Shown: positions 8,248 through 18,050, counted from the stretch's first letter. The stretch: DNA of 64,000 nucleotides from Sulfuricurvum sp. (GCF_030691015.1 NZ_JAUYFF010000002.1:248001-312000), one strand, 5' to 3'. Notes: generated by a model not told the origin, from the letters alone. Numbers and translations are program-made.

Positions 8248-9747
8248 CTAAATTCTTTTTGCTTGCCGTTTCGGTGTAACTGTATTTGTATCTTTTGTTT
8301 TTTTCTCTTGAGTCGATTGTCGTAGAAAAAAGGGAATGGTTTTTTCAGGCCGTTGTGCTAAATCATGGCTTAATGCCGCTTCGACGACTTCTTTATCATG
8401 ATGCTCACATAAATACGCATGAATCAATCCGATTTGCCGATCCAGCGAGATTTTCCATGTGGAGAGAGTTTGAGTGTAAATCCATTCGCTAAAGGCATAG
8501 AACCCCTCAAATACGCTCCCCTCATTCCAAAGGAGCGGAACTGTTTTCGTAAAACTACCGCTGTTGTAAAAAATATCCCAAAAGCGTGCAAATCGCTTCA
8601 TCTTTTGTATCTGTTCAAAACTCAATAAATTGTTTTGGAGAATGTCATAAGGCGGTGTATCGGAGTAGATCATTCCGTGCGCTTTATCGTGGCGTGATAG
8701 AGTGGTACCGGAGAGGTTTTTTAGGATTCCTATCTGAATCTCGCTGTGAGTGAGAGAAACGAGTGTATCAAGATTTCGGCCAAACCCCTCAATGCTCTCT
8801 CCCGGTAATCCGACGATAAGGTCAAGGTGCATATGGGCAGAGGTCTCATTTTCCAAAAATCGGAGATTGTCGAATATTTTATCAACTTTTAGCGGTCGAT
8901 TGATCCCTTTTGCGATGATGGGATCAAGGGTTTGGATACCGATTTCGAGCTGCAACGATCCTGCGGGAAATTGAGCAATTTTTGCTTTGAGCACATCGGG
9001 GAAATGGTCGGGAATCACTTCAAAATGGGCAAAGTAGGGTGGCTCTTTGGAGAGGAAGAAATCGAGGATACGGTTGGCGAAGGTCATATTGAGATTAAAG
9101 GTACGGTCAATGAATTTAAAACTTCGAGCACCTCTTTGCCAAAGGGTTTCAAACTCTTCGAGGAGCTGATCGAGGGGAAAGTTACGTACTTTCTCATCGA
9201 TAGAGGAGAGGCAAAACTCACATTCGAACGGACATCCTCGTGAGGCTTCGACGTAGATGTATCGGTGTTCTACATCTTCATCATTAAAAGCAGAGTAGGG
9301 GAGACTAATCGCTTTAAGGTCGGGAAGAGAAGCTTTAATAAACTTCTCTTCTGGCAAATCATTGGCAAAGATTTTTTTGCACAACTCATAAAACGCCACC
9401 TCACCTTCACCGCTGATGATGAAATCGGCTTTGCTAAAATCGACACGATGCGGCAAATATCCCGCTTCGGGGCCGCCGAGGACGATGATCGTCTCAGGAG
9501 AGACTTTTTTAAGAGTTTGTATCAGTTCCGCACTCTGCGCGGCATTCCAGATATAGACACCGATTCCGATAATTTTCGGAGAGTGTTTTAATAAATCTTC
9601 GACAATACTCTGTATCTGTTCGTTCATCGTAAACTCGATGATTTTTGCCTCGGATTGCAGCTCGTGCAGGTTGGCATAGAGATAGCGCAAACCTAGTGCA
9701 GTGTGGGCGTAGCGGGCATTGAGAGTGGTCAGTAAAATTGTGTGCAT
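8248..9747 (-). CDS. B12-binding-domain radical SAM protein (DUF4080 type)
   Basis: A 499-aa protein. Residues 1-150 form a cobalamin-binding-like domain (I-L-L-T-T-L-N-A-R-Y at the start, G-G-P-E-A-G near 91). The radical SAM cluster motif is R-G-C-P-F-E-C-E-F-C-L near 177, a canonical CxxxCxxC. The SAM-binding and TIM-barrel parts follow (I-G-I-Q-T-L near 270, I-V-G-L-P-G near 310), then a C-terminal DUF4080-like region with a basic tail. These proteins are widespread and usually of unknown reaction; methyl or anaerobic ring chemistry is typical of the wider class. It is single, divergent from ppsA with about 70 bp between. Confidence 0.8.
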   Translation of the reverse strand: MHTILLTTLNARYAHTALGLRYLYANLHELQSEAKIIEFTMNEQIQSIVEDLLKHSPKIIGIGVYIWNAAQSAELIQTLKKVSPETIIVLGGPEAGYLPHRVDFSKADFIISGEGEVAFYELCKKIFANDLPEEKFIKASLPDLKAISLPYSAFNDEDVEHRYIYVEASRGCPFECEFCLSSIDEKVRNFPLDQLLEEFETLWQRGARSFKFIDRTFNLNMTFANRILDFFLSKEPPYFAHFEVIPDHFPDVLKAKIAQFPAGSLQLEIGIQTLDPIIAKGINRPLKVDKIFDNLRFLENETSAHMHLDLIVGLPGESIEGFGRNLDTLVSLTHSEIQIGILKNLSGTTLSRHDKAHGMIYSDTPPYDILQNNLLSFEQIQKMKRFARFWDIFYNSGSFTKTVPLLWNEGSVFEGFYAFSEWIYTQTLSTWKISLDRQIGLIHAYLCEHHDKEVVEAALSHDLAQRPEKTIPFFLRQSTQEKKTKDTNTVTPKRQAKRI

Positions 9748-9816
9748 TAGTGTTCCGATAAAAGATAAACGTATTATATGGTATTCTACAGATACTACGC
9801 CCTAAAGGGAGATATT

Positions 9817-12210
9817 ATGCATTATATTCGCCGCTTGGATTCATTAGGAATCAATGATATTGCATTGGTCGGAGGGAAAAATGCCTCTTTGGGAGAGATG
9901 ATCGGTTCTCTCAAAGTTCTGGGGGTAAAAGTTCCCGAAGGATTTGCCGTAACGGCGGAAGGGTATCGTCTCTTTATAGCTCATAATGGCTTTGAACCGA
10001 AAATACGTCAGTTTTTTAACGGTGTCGATCTGAGTGATATTGAAGCGTTGAACCGATGCGGGGATGCGATACGTTCTCTCATGCTCAGCGGTGAAGTGCC
10101 ACAAGTGTTAAAAACCGAAATTGCCGAGAGTTATCGTGCTATGGAGGAGGAGTATGGCACGGCGTCGGTAGATGTGGCGGTACGCTCCTCCGCAACGGCC
10201 GAAGATTTGCCCGATGCGAGCTTCGCAGGGCAACAGGAGAGTTACCTGAACGTTCGCGGTGAGACGATGCTCATCGAACACGTTAAGCGTTGTTTTGCCT
10301 CACTCTTTACCGACCGTGCGATCAGTTACCGCAACAGTCGCGGGTATGACCATTTTGCCGTTGCCCTCTCGGTGGGGGTGCAGAAAATGGTGCGCAGCGA
10401 TTTGGCTTCCAGCGGGGTGATGTTCACCATCGATACCGAAAACGGCTCGGAAAATCTGATCCTCATCAACTCGATTTGGGGACTAGGGGAGAACATCGTC
10501 GGCGGACGGGTCAATCCTGATGAATTTTTTCTTTTTAAACCAACCCTCAAAGAGGGAAAAGTCTCTATCCTCAAACGCCAGCTCGGCTCTAAAGCCCTCA
10601 CAATGACCTATGATGAGCGTCACCACACGATGAACCTCTCCACACCGAAAGAGCTACAGGAACAATTTTCGATTAACGACGATGAGGTTGCGACGCTGGC
10701 TCGTTATGCTTTGATTATCGAAGAGCATTACAGCGCAATGGCCGGGGAATACCGTCCTATGGATATCGAATGGGCGAAAGATGGTCTCACGGGTGAGCTT
10801 TTTATCGTTCAAGCTCGCCCTGAAACGGTGCAAAGCCGTAAAATGAGTGACACGACGCTGGAACAGTACCGCTTTAAAGGGGAAGTGAGTGCGAAAATAC
10901 TCCTTAGCGGCAAAGCGATCGGCGATAAGATCGGATCAGGAAATGTCAAAATCATCCACTCACCTGCTGAAGGGGAGTCTTTCCTCACAGGGGATGTTCT
11001 TGTCGCTGATATCACCGATCCCGATTGGGAACCGATTATGAAAAAAGCCTCCGCCGTTATCACCAATCGTGGAGGTCGGACGTGTCACGCGGCCATTGTC
11101 GCACGTGAGATCGGTGTTCCTGCTATCGTCGGGACGATCAATGCGACCGACGCATTGCACGATGGTGATGCGGTAACGGTGAGTTGTGCGGAGGGGGAAA
11201 ACGGAGTGGTTTATGAGGGGTCGGTTCCGTATGAGATTACCCAAATCGATTTGGGCAATCTTACTCCGACGAAGACAAAACTCTATATGAACGTCGGTAA
11301 TCCCGATATCGCCTTTAAAGTGGCAAAACTCCCTAATGACGGAGTTGGGCTGGCGCGGATGGAGTTTATCATCTCCAACACCGTCAAAGCGCACCCTATG
11401 GCACTGGTGGAACTTTCCCGTGGGAAAAAGATTCGTGAGCACAAAGCGATTAGAGCCGCGATGTTGGGGTATGATGATCCCAAGAAGTTTTTTGTTCACA
11501 AGATTTCCGAGGGGGTAGGGATGATTGCGGCAGCATTTTATCCCCGTCCTGTCATTGTCCGTACCAGTGATTTTAAATCCAATGAGTATAAACACATGGT
11601 CGGCGGCGCGGCGTATGAGTCGGATGAAGAGAACCCGATGATCGGATTTCGCGGGGCAAGCCGCTATTACTCACGGCAATACAAAGAGGCATTCGAGTGG
11701 GAGTGCGAAGCGTTGAAACGGGTACGGGATGATATGGGGCTTAGTAATGTCAAAGTAATGCTCCCCTTTGTCCGCACTCCCGAAGAGGGGCGCAAAGCCA
11801 TTGCCGTGATGAATGAAGCAAACTTGGTGCAAGGGGAAAACGGCTTGGAGATATACGCAATGTGCGAAATCCCTTCCAACGTCATACTCGCCGATCAGTT
11901 TTTGGAAATATTCGACGGCTACAGTATCGGCTCTAATGACCTCACCCAGCTCACCCTCGGAGTCGATCGAGACAGTACCCTTGTCGCGGCGGTGTTCGAT
12001 GAGCGTAACGAGGCGGTGACGCGTATGCTCTCTATGGCGATACGCGCGTGTAAAGAGCGGGGAAAATACATCGGTATATGCGGTCAGGCACCTTCGGATT
12101 ATCCTGAAATCACCCGATTTTTAGTGGAGGAGGGGATCGATTCGATCTCCCTCAATCCCGATTCGCTCCTAAAAATGCGGCAGGTCGTGAGTGAGTTTGA
12201 GGCTAAATAA
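9817..12210 (+). CDS. ppsA: Phosphoenolpyruvate synthase
   Basis: The 797-aa enzyme makes PEP from pyruvate, ATP and water, the entry to gluconeogenesis for a carbon-fixing cell. I place the start at 9817: AAAGGGAG lies just upstream, and the protein then starts at I-R-R-L-D-S-L-G, as in PpsA. Domains in order: the ATP-grasp N-terminal domain ([11 protein letters not shown] near 20, R-S-S-A-T-A-E-D near 117), the swivelling phosphohistidine domain with the catalytic His424 in G-G-R-T-C-H-A-A, and the PEP/pyruvate TIM barrel with G-S-N-D-L-T-Q and C-G-Q-A-P-S near the end. It is complete. KorAB nearby makes or uses 2-oxoacids, which fits the same central-carbon module. Confidence 0.93.
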   Translation: MHYIRRLDSLGINDIALVGGKNASLGEMIGSLKVLGVKVPEGFAVTAEGYRLFIAHNGFEPKIRQFFNGVDLSDIEALNRCGDAIRSLMLSGEVPQVLKTEIAESYRAMEEEYGTASVDVAVRSSATAEDLPDASFAGQQESYLNVRGETMLIEHVKRCFASLFTDRAISYRNSRGYDHFAVALSVGVQKMVRSDLASSGVMFTIDTENGSENLILINSIWGLGENIVGGRVNPDEFFLFKPTLKEGKVSILKRQLGSKALTMTYDERHHTMNLSTPKELQEQFSINDDEVATLARYALIIEEHYSAMAGEYRPMDIEWAKDGLTGELFIVQARPETVQSRKMSDTTLEQYRFKGEVSAKILLSGKAIGDKIGSGNVKIIHSPAEGESFLTGDVLVADITDPDWEPIMKKASAVITNRGGRTCHAAIVAREIGVPAIVGTINATDALHDGDAVTVSCAEGENGVVYEGSVPYEITQIDLGNLTPTKTKLYMNVGNPDIAFKVAKLPNDGVGLARMEFIISNTVKAHPMALVELSRGKKIREHKAIRAAMLGYDDPKKFFVHKISEGVGMIAAAFYPRPVIVRTSDFKSNEYKHMVGGAAYESDEENPMIGFRGASRYYSRQYKEAFEWECEALKRVRDDMGLSNVKVMLPFVRTPEEGRKAIAVMNEANLVQGENGLEIYAMCEIPSNVILADQFLEIFDGYSIGSNDLTQLTLGVDRDSTLVAAVFDERNEAVTRMLSMAIRACKERGKYIGICGQAPSDYPEITRFLVEEGIDSISLNPDSLLKMRQVVSEFEAK

Positions 12211-12295
12211 TAAATTTTTAAATTAATTTAATTTTATATTGTTGTATTTACCAACTTGGACTAAAGTATCTGTAACGTAATAGAAGCAGGAATGT

Positions 12296-12994
12296 ATGCA
12301 ACAATTTAGCGAGGAAGAGCTTCGAGAATACAACGGTCGGGATGGTATGCCTGCCTATATCGCCTATAAGGGGCAAGTATACGATGTCATTTCGTCGAAG
12401 TTTTGGAAAGAGGGGAGCCACTTTAAAAAGCATTTTGCGGGGTGTGACCTGAGCGCTGAAATGGCAAATGCACCTCACAGCGATGAGGTATTTGCAAATT
12501 ATCCGTGTGTCGGCGTATTCATCTCCTCTCCTGCAATAACTACGATAGATAAAAAAGAGCGCTACCGTCTATGGTATGCCAAATATCATCCTCATCCCGC
12601 AGCCGTCCATTTTCCGATAGCGTTGCACTATTTCAGTGCCTTTGCCGATATTTTGTTTTTAGCTAACCCTTCCAGAGAATACGACACAGCGGTATTTTTA
12701 TCCTTTTTGATTGCTACCGTGATGGGATTATTGGCTTTACTCACCGGTGTTTTCAGCTGGTGGATCAATTATGATTTTTCGACCTCCAAACCGTTTATCA
12801 TCAAACTCATCGGTGCACTCTTCACCCTTATCATCGGGTTTATTCCGCTTGTGCAGAAACTGCGGAATCCTGATGTGGCGTTTAGCACGGGAGCGGATGG
12901 GATAACCTATCACGCCGTTATTTTTATCACGGTGATTTCGATCACGATCGTCGGCTATTACGGCGGAAAAATTACCTGGGGGGCGAAAAAATGA
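12296..12994 (+). CDS. Cytochrome b5-like domain fused to DUF2231 membrane domain
   Basis: A 232-aa two-part protein. Residues 1-75 look like a short cytochrome b5-like domain (F-S-E-E-E-L-R-E-Y-N-G-R-D-G, then H-F-K-K-H-F-A-G-C-D and N-A-P-H-S-D-E), with candidate haem histidines in H-F-K-K-H and A-P-H-S. Residues 95-230 hold four hydrophobic helices starting at H-P-H-P-A-A-V-H-F-P-I-A-L, the DUF2231 hallmark with several His. It overlaps korA by 4 bp (ATGA), so it is co-translated with the ferredoxin-type oxidoreductase. An electron-transfer role at the membrane is inferred from this coupling. Confidence 0.75.
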   Translation: MQQFSEEELREYNGRDGMPAYIAYKGQVYDVISSKFWKEGSHFKKHFAGCDLSAEMANAPHSDEVFANYPCVGVFISSPAITTIDKKERYRLWYAKYHPHPAAVHFPIALHYFSAFADILFLANPSREYDTAVFLSFLIATVMGLLALLTGVFSWWINYDFSTSKPFIIKLIGALFTLIIGFIPLVQKLRNPDVAFSTGADGITYHAVIFITVISITIVGYYGGKITWGAKK

Positions 12995-14670
12995 GAAGTT
13001 CAGTTTCGGTATTGATCGGGGGGAGTGCCGGGCAGGGGATCGCGAGCATCGAGACTCTTTTAACCAAAGGGTTCAAGAGAGGGGGATTTTATACCTTTTC
13101 GACCAAAGAGTTTATGTCCAGAGTTCGCGGGGGGAGTAACACGACGTTGATACGGATCTCCGATAAACCCGTCAATGCGCCCGATTTTAAGGTCGATATT
13201 TTTGTACCCCTTGATACAAATGCTTTTTTTCATGCTCAAGAACGGATTACCAATGAGACGTTTGTGGTCGCCAAAAAAGGGGATTATGAGTGCGACTGTG
13301 TCCTCTATGATTATGATTTGGAGAATCTGGCGAAAGAGATAGGCAATCCCATCGTCTCCAATACGATTGCGGCGGCGTTTATTTTCGGATTGCTGGGGTG
13401 TGATGGTGCGGTGCTGAGGGAGATTGTTGCGGAGTTCTATACCGATGAGCTGCTTGAGGTGAATCTCAAAGCATTAGAGATAGGTTCAGAGCTAGCACGT
13501 GAGAACGGGAACTGCCGCTACTGCATTGCTCCAAACTCTTCCATGAGCCCAAAGAATGATTTGTTTTTAAGCGGTACGGATGGGGTTGGATTCGGAGCGA
13601 TTGCGGGGGGGTGTAATTTTATCTCCAGCTATCCGATGAGCCCCTCTACGGGAGTGTTGACCTTTTTGGCGAAACAGAGTCGAAATTTCGGCATTTGTGT
13701 CGAGCAGGCCGAAGATGAAATCGCCGCCTTTCAGATGGGATTAGGGGTTTGGTACGGCGGCGGAAGAGCGATAACGACGACGAGCGGCGGCGGATTTGCC
13801 CTGATGGGTGAGGGACTCAGTCTCAGCGGAATAACCGAAACGCCGATGGTTGTCTATCTGGCGCAACGTCCCGGCCCTGCGACGGGTCTTCCGACACGGA
13901 CGGAGCAGGGGGATTTGGAACTCGCTATTTACAGCGGGCATGGAGAATTTCCGAGGATTGTATTGGCTCCCGGTGATCCTAAAGAGTGTTTTGAACTTGC
14001 ACGAAAAGCGTTTGAACTCGCCGATGCGTATCAGGTTCCCGTGATACTTATGAGTGATCAGTATTTGGCGGACAGCTATTTCACTGTCGAGCGATTTGAA
14101 ATCGATCCTATATCGCCTCCTCATCACATCGTTAAGACCGACGCGGACTATAAACGCTACCTTCTCACCCCAGAGGGGATCAGTCCTCGCGGGATTCCCG
14201 GATACGGAGAGGGGCTGGTACTGGTCGATTCGGATGAACATTCCGAGGAAGGGTTGATCACCGAGAGTATGTCTGTGCGGAACGAGCAACACACTAAACG
14301 GCTTCAAAAACGTCCGTTAGTAGAGAAAGAAGCTATTCTCCCCGATGTCGAGGCAGATGGGGATATTGCCGTTGTCGGATGGGGAAGTACAAAATATATC
14401 ATTAAAGAGGCGGTTGAGAGGATAGCGGATAAGAGACTTTCAACTGTCCATTTCTCGTGGGTTTACCCTCTTAGCGAAGCTCAGCTGGCACCGCTTCAAA
14501 AAGCCAAACGCCTTATCGTCGTCGAAAATAACGCTACGGGGCAGTTCGCAAAACTTTTACGACTGCACGGGATCAGTGTCGATGCGCAGATCCTGAAATC
14601 CGACGGATTGAGCTTTTTTGTCGATGAACTCTCCGAAAAAATCGCACTGCTGTTAAAGGAGATCCGATGA
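12991..14670 (+). CDS. korA: 2-oxoacid:acceptor oxidoreductase, fused gamma-alpha subunit
   Basis: A 559-aa protein of the OFOR family. Residues 1-175 are the gamma domain (G-G-S-A-G-Q-G-I near 10, R-V-R-G-G-S-N). The alpha pyrimidine-binding domain follows, with G-A-I-A-G-G-C near 207, S-Y-P-M-S-P-S, the V-E-Q-A-E-D-E-I-A-A segment, T-T-S-G-G-G-F, and the Y-L-A-Q-R-P-G-P-A-T-G-L-P-T-R loop. Such gamma-alpha fusions with a separate beta gene are 2-oxoglutarate (or related 2-oxoacid) ferredoxin oxidoreductases. In autotrophic Campylobacterota they can fix CO2 in the reductive TCA cycle, but the substrate cannot be fixed from sequence here. The korB start overlaps its end by 4 bp. Confidence 0.88.
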   Translation: MRSSVSVLIGGSAGQGIASIETLLTKGFKRGGFYTFSTKEFMSRVRGGSNTTLIRISDKPVNAPDFKVDIFVPLDTNAFFHAQERITNETFVVAKKGDYECDCVLYDYDLENLAKEIGNPIVSNTIAAAFIFGLLGCDGAVLREIVAEFYTDELLEVNLKALEIGSELARENGNCRYCIAPNSSMSPKNDLFLSGTDGVGFGAIAGGCNFISSYPMSPSTGVLTFLAKQSRNFGICVEQAEDEIAAFQMGLGVWYGGGRAITTTSGGGFALMGEGLSLSGITETPMVVYLAQRPGPATGLPTRTEQGDLELAIYSGHGEFPRIVLAPGDPKECFELARKAFELADAYQVPVILMSDQYLADSYFTVERFEIDPISPPHHIVKTDADYKRYLLTPEGISPRGIPGYGEGLVLVDSDEHSEEGLITESMSVRNEQHTKRLQKRPLVEKEAILPDVEADGDIAVVGWGSTKYIIKEAVERIADKRLSTVHFSWVYPLSEAQLAPLQKAKRLIVVENNATGQFAKLLRLHGISVDAQILKSDGLSFFVDELSEKIALLLKEIR

Positions 14671-15527
14671 GTACACGGTTTGATAGAATTGTAGAGGATA
14701 ACGCATGGTGCCCCGGATGCGGGAACTTTTCGATTCTTGTGCATTTGAAAGAGGCATTGGAGGAAATGGGGCTTGATCCGCTTCAATGCGTTGTGGTTTC
14801 AGGAATAGGACAGGCGGCAAAAACACCTCAATACATGCACGTGCATATGTTCAACGGACTCCATGGCAGGGCATTACCTGTGGCACAGGGATTGAAAGTC
14901 ACTAATCCCTCTCTTACGGTAATTGCCGAGGGGGGGGATGGTGATATGTACGGGGAGGGGGGAAACCACTTTATGTCTGCCATCCGACGAAATGCCGACA
15001 TCATCAACATCGTCCATAACAATATGGTCTACGGCCTCACCAAAGGTCAAGCCTCTCCGACATCGCAAAGAGGGTTTAAAACACCCGTACAGACACAGGG
15101 GGTTCACGTAGAGCCGTTTAATCCGATCGCGACGGCGATATCGCTCGATGCATCGCTTGTGATCCGTACTTTTTCGGGAAACAAAGAACACTGTAAAGCA
15201 ATGCTTAAAATCGCGATTGAGCATAAAGGGTATGTATTGATCGATATTTTTCAGCCGTGCGTTACGTTCAATAAAACCAATACGTTTAAATGGTTCAAAG
15301 AGAATGTGTATGTATTACCGAGTGACTATAACCCTGAGGATAAGGTCAAGGCATTTGAAAAATCGCTGGAGTCTCATCCCTTCCCGATTGGGGTTATCTA
15401 CAAAAGTCCTCAAAAAGCTATTTTAGAAGATGCACTTCGGGATGAAAGCAACATAGGAAGTAATCCGTTGTATCTGCACGAAGTTGATTTTAATCGACTT
15501 AATGCAGAAATGGATAAATACATTTAA
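14667..15527 (+). CDS. korB: 2-oxoacid:acceptor oxidoreductase, beta subunit
   Basis: The 286-aa beta subunit binds thiamine diphosphate and a [4Fe-4S] cluster. W-C-P-G-C-G-N-F near residue 13 gives the first cluster cysteines, I-G-Q-A-A-K-T sits in the early TPP region, and G-G-D-G-D-M-Y-G-E-G-G-N-H with I-V-H-N-N-M-V-Y-G-L-T is the TPP/Mg motif. A later Cys in F-Q-P-C-V-T-F completes the cluster set. The coupled ATGA overlap with korA shows one enzyme. No dedicated delta-type ferredoxin subunit is beside it; the rubredoxin 14 bp downstream may serve a nearby electron-transfer step. Confidence 0.88.
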   Translation: MSTRFDRIVEDNAWCPGCGNFSILVHLKEALEEMGLDPLQCVVVSGIGQAAKTPQYMHVHMFNGLHGRALPVAQGLKVTNPSLTVIAEGGDGDMYGEGGNHFMSAIRRNADIINIVHNNMVYGLTKGQASPTSQRGFKTPVQTQGVHVEPFNPIATAISLDASLVIRTFSGNKEHCKAMLKIAIEHKGYVLIDIFQPCVTFNKTNTFKWFKENVYVLPSDYNPEDKVKAFEKSLESHPFPIGVIYKSPQKAILEDALRDESNIGSNPLYLHEVDFNRLNAEMDKYI

Positions 15528-15541
15528 AAGAGGAGTAGAAG

Positions 15542-15706
15542 ATGAAAAAATATGAATGCAACGTATGCGGATACATTTATGATCCGGTAGTAGGAGACCC
15601 TGATAGCGGTATTGAACCTGGCACAGCTTTTGAAGATATACCGGATGATTGGGTATGTCCTGAGTGCAAGGTCGGGAAAGAAGATTTTAGCGAGCTTGTA
15701 GAGTGA
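15542..15706 (+). CDS. Rubredoxin
   Basis: A 54-aa protein read directly from the sequence: C-N-V-C-G-Y at residues 6-11 and C-P-E-C-K at 39-43 give the four cysteines of the mononuclear Fe(SCys)4 site, with the conserved Y-D-P, P-G-T and D-D-W-V-C-P around them. The length is exactly that of type I rubredoxins. AGAGGAG stands 7 bases before the ATG. It follows korB by 14 bp, so it is probably co-expressed with the oxidoreductase, either as an electron carrier or for oxygen/peroxide defence of this O2-sensitive enzyme. The tail converges with the HiPIP gene. Confidence 0.95.
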   Translation: MKKYECNVCGYIYDPVVGDPDSGIEPGTAFEDIPDDWVCPECKVGKEDFSELVE

Positions 15707-15719
15707 TATCTAATTACAA

Positions 15720-15974
15720 TTAGGCTTTTTTCGGAGCTTTTACGTAATAGGAACACCAACCTTCGGGATTTATTTTTCCTTCTACCAGTTTACATTCGTT
15801 TGTAGCTGCTAGAAAATGGAGGCACTCTTTACATTTTTTGCCGTTGGTCGATTTTTCCTTATATTTTATGGTCAATTTAGTCACTTTAGCCTGTAATGGA
15901 GAAGTCAAAAAAGTGACTGCACCCATTGCCAACATATGTTTGAAAAAGCTTCTGCGTGATAATGCGGTTGACAT
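15720..15974 (-). CDS. High-potential iron-sulfur protein (HiPIP), TAT-exported
   Basis: An 84-aa precursor. S-R-R-S-F-F-K-H-M-L is a twin-arginine signal, consistent with export of a prefolded cluster protein. The mature part has C-K-E-C-L-H-F, then C-K-L-V-E and G-W-C-S-Y-Y: four cysteines in the C-x2-C...C...C order and the terminal G-W-C-S-x-Y typical of HiPIPs. HiPIPs carry single electrons in the periplasm, often to cytochrome oxidase or from sulfur-oxidising enzymes. It is convergent with rubredoxin and is 15 bp upstream of the SHOCT membrane protein gene on the same strand order (read first membrane protein, then HiPIP). Confidence 0.88.
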   Translation of the reverse strand: MSTALSRRSFFKHMLAMGAVTFLTSPLQAKVTKLTIKYKEKSTNGKKCKECLHFLAATNECKLVEGKINPEGWCSYYVKAPKKA

Positions 15975-15989
15975 CTTATATCCTTAGTA

Positions 15990-16325
15990 TTATAGTCGGT
16001 TTAAAAGCTTCGCTTTTTCCGCTTCGTACTCTTCGGGTGTGAGGATACCCTCATCCAACAGTGATTTGAGTTTCGTGAGATGATCGTATTTATGACTCGG
16101 ATTTTGCTCATCCTGTGGGATTAGTTTCATGTTTCGTCCGAGTAACAGATAGAGTAAAACACCGATAAACGGCAAGAAGAAGACGACAAGAAGCCATACC
16201 ACCTGCATCAGATCTTCTTTGAATTTGGAGGTGATGATATCGATCATTGCCCATATCCATATTGCGAACATTCCGACAAGTATAAAGAGCAAAAATAGAT
16301 TTAATCCTAATAGTATTTCCATCAT
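15990..16325 (-). CDS. PLDc_N-SHOCT small membrane protein
   Basis: A 111-aa protein starting at 16325, where GAGG lies 5-9 bases upstream; a longer frame to 16376 lacks a ribosome site. Two hydrophobic helices (about residues 5-28 and 40-60) include the W-A-M-I-D-I and P-F-I-G-V-L-L-Y-L-L-L-G-R pattern of the PLDc_N family, as in phage-shock or cardiolipin-synthase-like anchors. The C-terminal 30 residues, L-K-S-L-L-D-E-G-I-L-T-P-E-E-Y-E, are a SHOCT motif, a short oligomerisation module. The function is unknown. It precedes HiPIP on the minus strand and may share its transcript. Confidence 0.75.
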   Translation of the reverse strand: MMEILLGLNLFLLFILVGMFAIWIWAMIDIITSKFKEDLMQVVWLLVVFFLPFIGVLLYLLLGRNMKLIPQDEQNPSHKYDHLTKLKSLLDEGILTPEEYEAEKAKLLNRL

Positions 16326-16397
16326 GGTAACCTCAATGTTTTTAGATACGCTATCGTAACGTAGATATGACAACAAGGCGTAAACTCTTTTGGTTAT

Positions 16398-16422
16398 ACT
16401 TCAGCTACAATTTAACTGAAGT
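16398..16422 (+). promoter_or_regulatory. Inverted repeat just before ycaO
   Basis: ACTTCAG (16398-16404) and CTGAAGT (16416-16422) form a perfect 7-bp inverted repeat with an 11-base spacer, ending 8 bases before the ycaO ATG. It could be an operator or an mRNA hairpin that includes the GAAGTGA ribosome-binding region. Confidence 0.35.
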
Positions 16423-16430
16423 GAACCGAT

Positions 16431-18050
16431 ATGAAATTAGCCTCCAAAAATGCCCCCGTAGAAGTCTCCATAAAGCGTATGCAAACGATACTAAGCGAGA
16501 TGGGGTGTGACGTCACCTACTCAAGCGAAAAACACCCCCTAAACCACTGTTACTCAGTTAACTTGGCTTCCGTAGAAGCCCCGAAACATATCTATTCCAA
16601 CGGTAAAGGGATTTACTCAGAGGCCTCTACGGCGAGTGCATTGGGCGAATATATCGAACGGCTCCAAACCAATAATTTTTTTATCGATTTTCATCTCCCT
16701 GCGCGGAAGTATTATCCCGATGAGGTGGCGTTTGATTACGATGGGGGATATTTAACCCCTGCGTTGATGAAGCTTTATGATCCAAAGAGTGAACTAAGCC
16801 AGGATGAACTGATCGATTTTAACAGTGATACTGAGGATAAAATCGTTGCCTTGCCGTTTCATACGCTTGATTCTGATGAGGTCGTCTATTTTCCCCTCAA
16901 TATCCTTAGTAATCTCTACGTGAGTAATGGGCTTGCGACGGGGAATACTGCCAAAGAGGCTCAGGTTCAGGCCATGAGCGAGATTTTGGAGCGGTATGCG
17001 AAGATCGAGATCATTAAAGAGGGATATTCGCTTCCCCATTACAGCGATGAATTTTTGAGCCAATTCGAGCGGCTTTACAGCGATTTGAAAAAGCTTCGAG
17101 AGTTAGGGTATGTTGTGAACGTCTTGGATGCCTCGTTGGGGGGCAAATACCCCGTGACGGCGATTTCGTTTATCAACCCTGCCAATGCGACCCTTTTTGT
17201 CTCCTTCGGTGCCCATCCGATTTTGGAGGTGTCGTTGGAGCGGACAATGACGGAGCTTATGCAGGGGCGCGGATTGGAAAATTTGCAAGAGTTTGAAGTG
17301 CCGACGTTTGATATGTCGCTCGTCTCTGAGAGTTTCAATCTCGAATCCCACTTTATCGATTCCAACGGCAAGATGGGGATACAGTTTCTAAGTGCCAAAA
17401 AGAGCTTTACATTCGCTCCGTGGAATTACAGCGGAGAGAATACCGAGGATGAGTTTACCTATCTCACGGGGATATTCGCGGCGATGGGGAAAGAGATCTA
17501 TATCCGAGATTACAATTATTTAGACTTTTACTCCTGCCAAATGATTGTTCCCGGAGTCTCCGAAGTCTATCCGATCGATGATCTGATCTATAACAACCGT
17601 AATCGGGGCAAAGCGTATCGTGAAGTGATTTTGAACTTCGCCGAGTATGAGCCTGAGACGGTATTGGATGAGATCGAAGCGCTTGAGGATCATCTGAATG
17701 TCGAGAAGTTTATCGGGGTTATTTTCGAGGAGAATTTTACCATCGGGGAACTCAAAGCGCAGATGCATCTGGCTTTGGGAAATGTTGAGGAAGCGGTGGG
17801 GTATTTGGAATTCGGTAACAGTGCTATGGGAAATCTGATCGTTGAACTGCTCCGGATGGAAGAGTTAGGATTAGAGTTGGATGATTACCGCCAAGCGTTG
17901 TATGATCTTTACAGTGCAGCACGCGTTGATAAAGCGGTGGGGATTCTAAGCGGGGAAGCGTTTTTAGTGAGTACGTCACTGCATCGCGATTATACCAATA
18001 TGCTCTCGATGTACGATCGGCTGGAAGTGAAAAAAGCGGCCGCTTTTTAA
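16431..18050 (+). CDS. ycaO: YcaO-domain protein (RimO accessory type)
   Basis: A 539-aa protein matching the E. coli YcaO layout: an N-terminal YcaO cyclo-ligase-like ATPase domain followed by a C-terminal helical TPR-like extension (about 440-539; N-V-E-E-A-V-G-Y-L-E). ATP-site segments visible include S-A-L-G-E-Y-I-E-R near 70, S-N-G-L-A-T-G-N-T near 165 and A-M-S-E-I-L-E-R-Y-A near 180. E. coli YcaO assists RimO in beta-methylthiolation of ribosomal protein S12. No peptide precursor or bacteriocin-type partner lies nearby, which argues against a natural-product cyclodehydratase. It converges with the ParA-like gene, the stops overlapping by 4 bp. Confidence 0.8.
   Translation: MKLASKNAPVEVSIKRMQTILSEMGCDVTYSSEKHPLNHCYSVNLASVEAPKHIYSNGKGIYSEASTASALGEYIERLQTNNFFIDFHLPARKYYPDEVAFDYDGGYLTPALMKLYDPKSELSQDELIDFNSDTEDKIVALPFHTLDSDEVVYFPLNILSNLYVSNGLATGNTAKEAQVQAMSEILERYAKIEIIKEGYSLPHYSDEFLSQFERLYSDLKKLRELGYVVNVLDASLGGKYPVTAISFINPANATLFVSFGAHPILEVSLERTMTELMQGRGLENLQEFEVPTFDMSLVSESFNLESHFIDSNGKMGIQFLSAKKSFTFAPWNYSGENTEDEFTYLTGIFAAMGKEIYIRDYNYLDFYSCQMIVPGVSEVYPIDDLIYNNRNRGKAYREVILNFAEYEPETVLDEIEALEDHLNVEKFIGVIFEENFTIGELKAQMHLALGNVEEAVGYLEFGNSAMGNLIVELLRMEELGLELDDYRQALYDLYSAARVDKAVGILSGEAFLVSTSLHRDYTNMLSMYDRLEVKKAAAF

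Noticed and set aside
8932-9591. Several 100-aa frames opposite the radical SAM gene
   Set aside because: All are shadows of the intact minus-strand protein with a perfect CxxxCxxC motif.
10960-11595. A 211-aa antisense frame in ppsA
   Set aside because: ppsA is complete with all motifs and the antisense frame has no recognisable sequence features.
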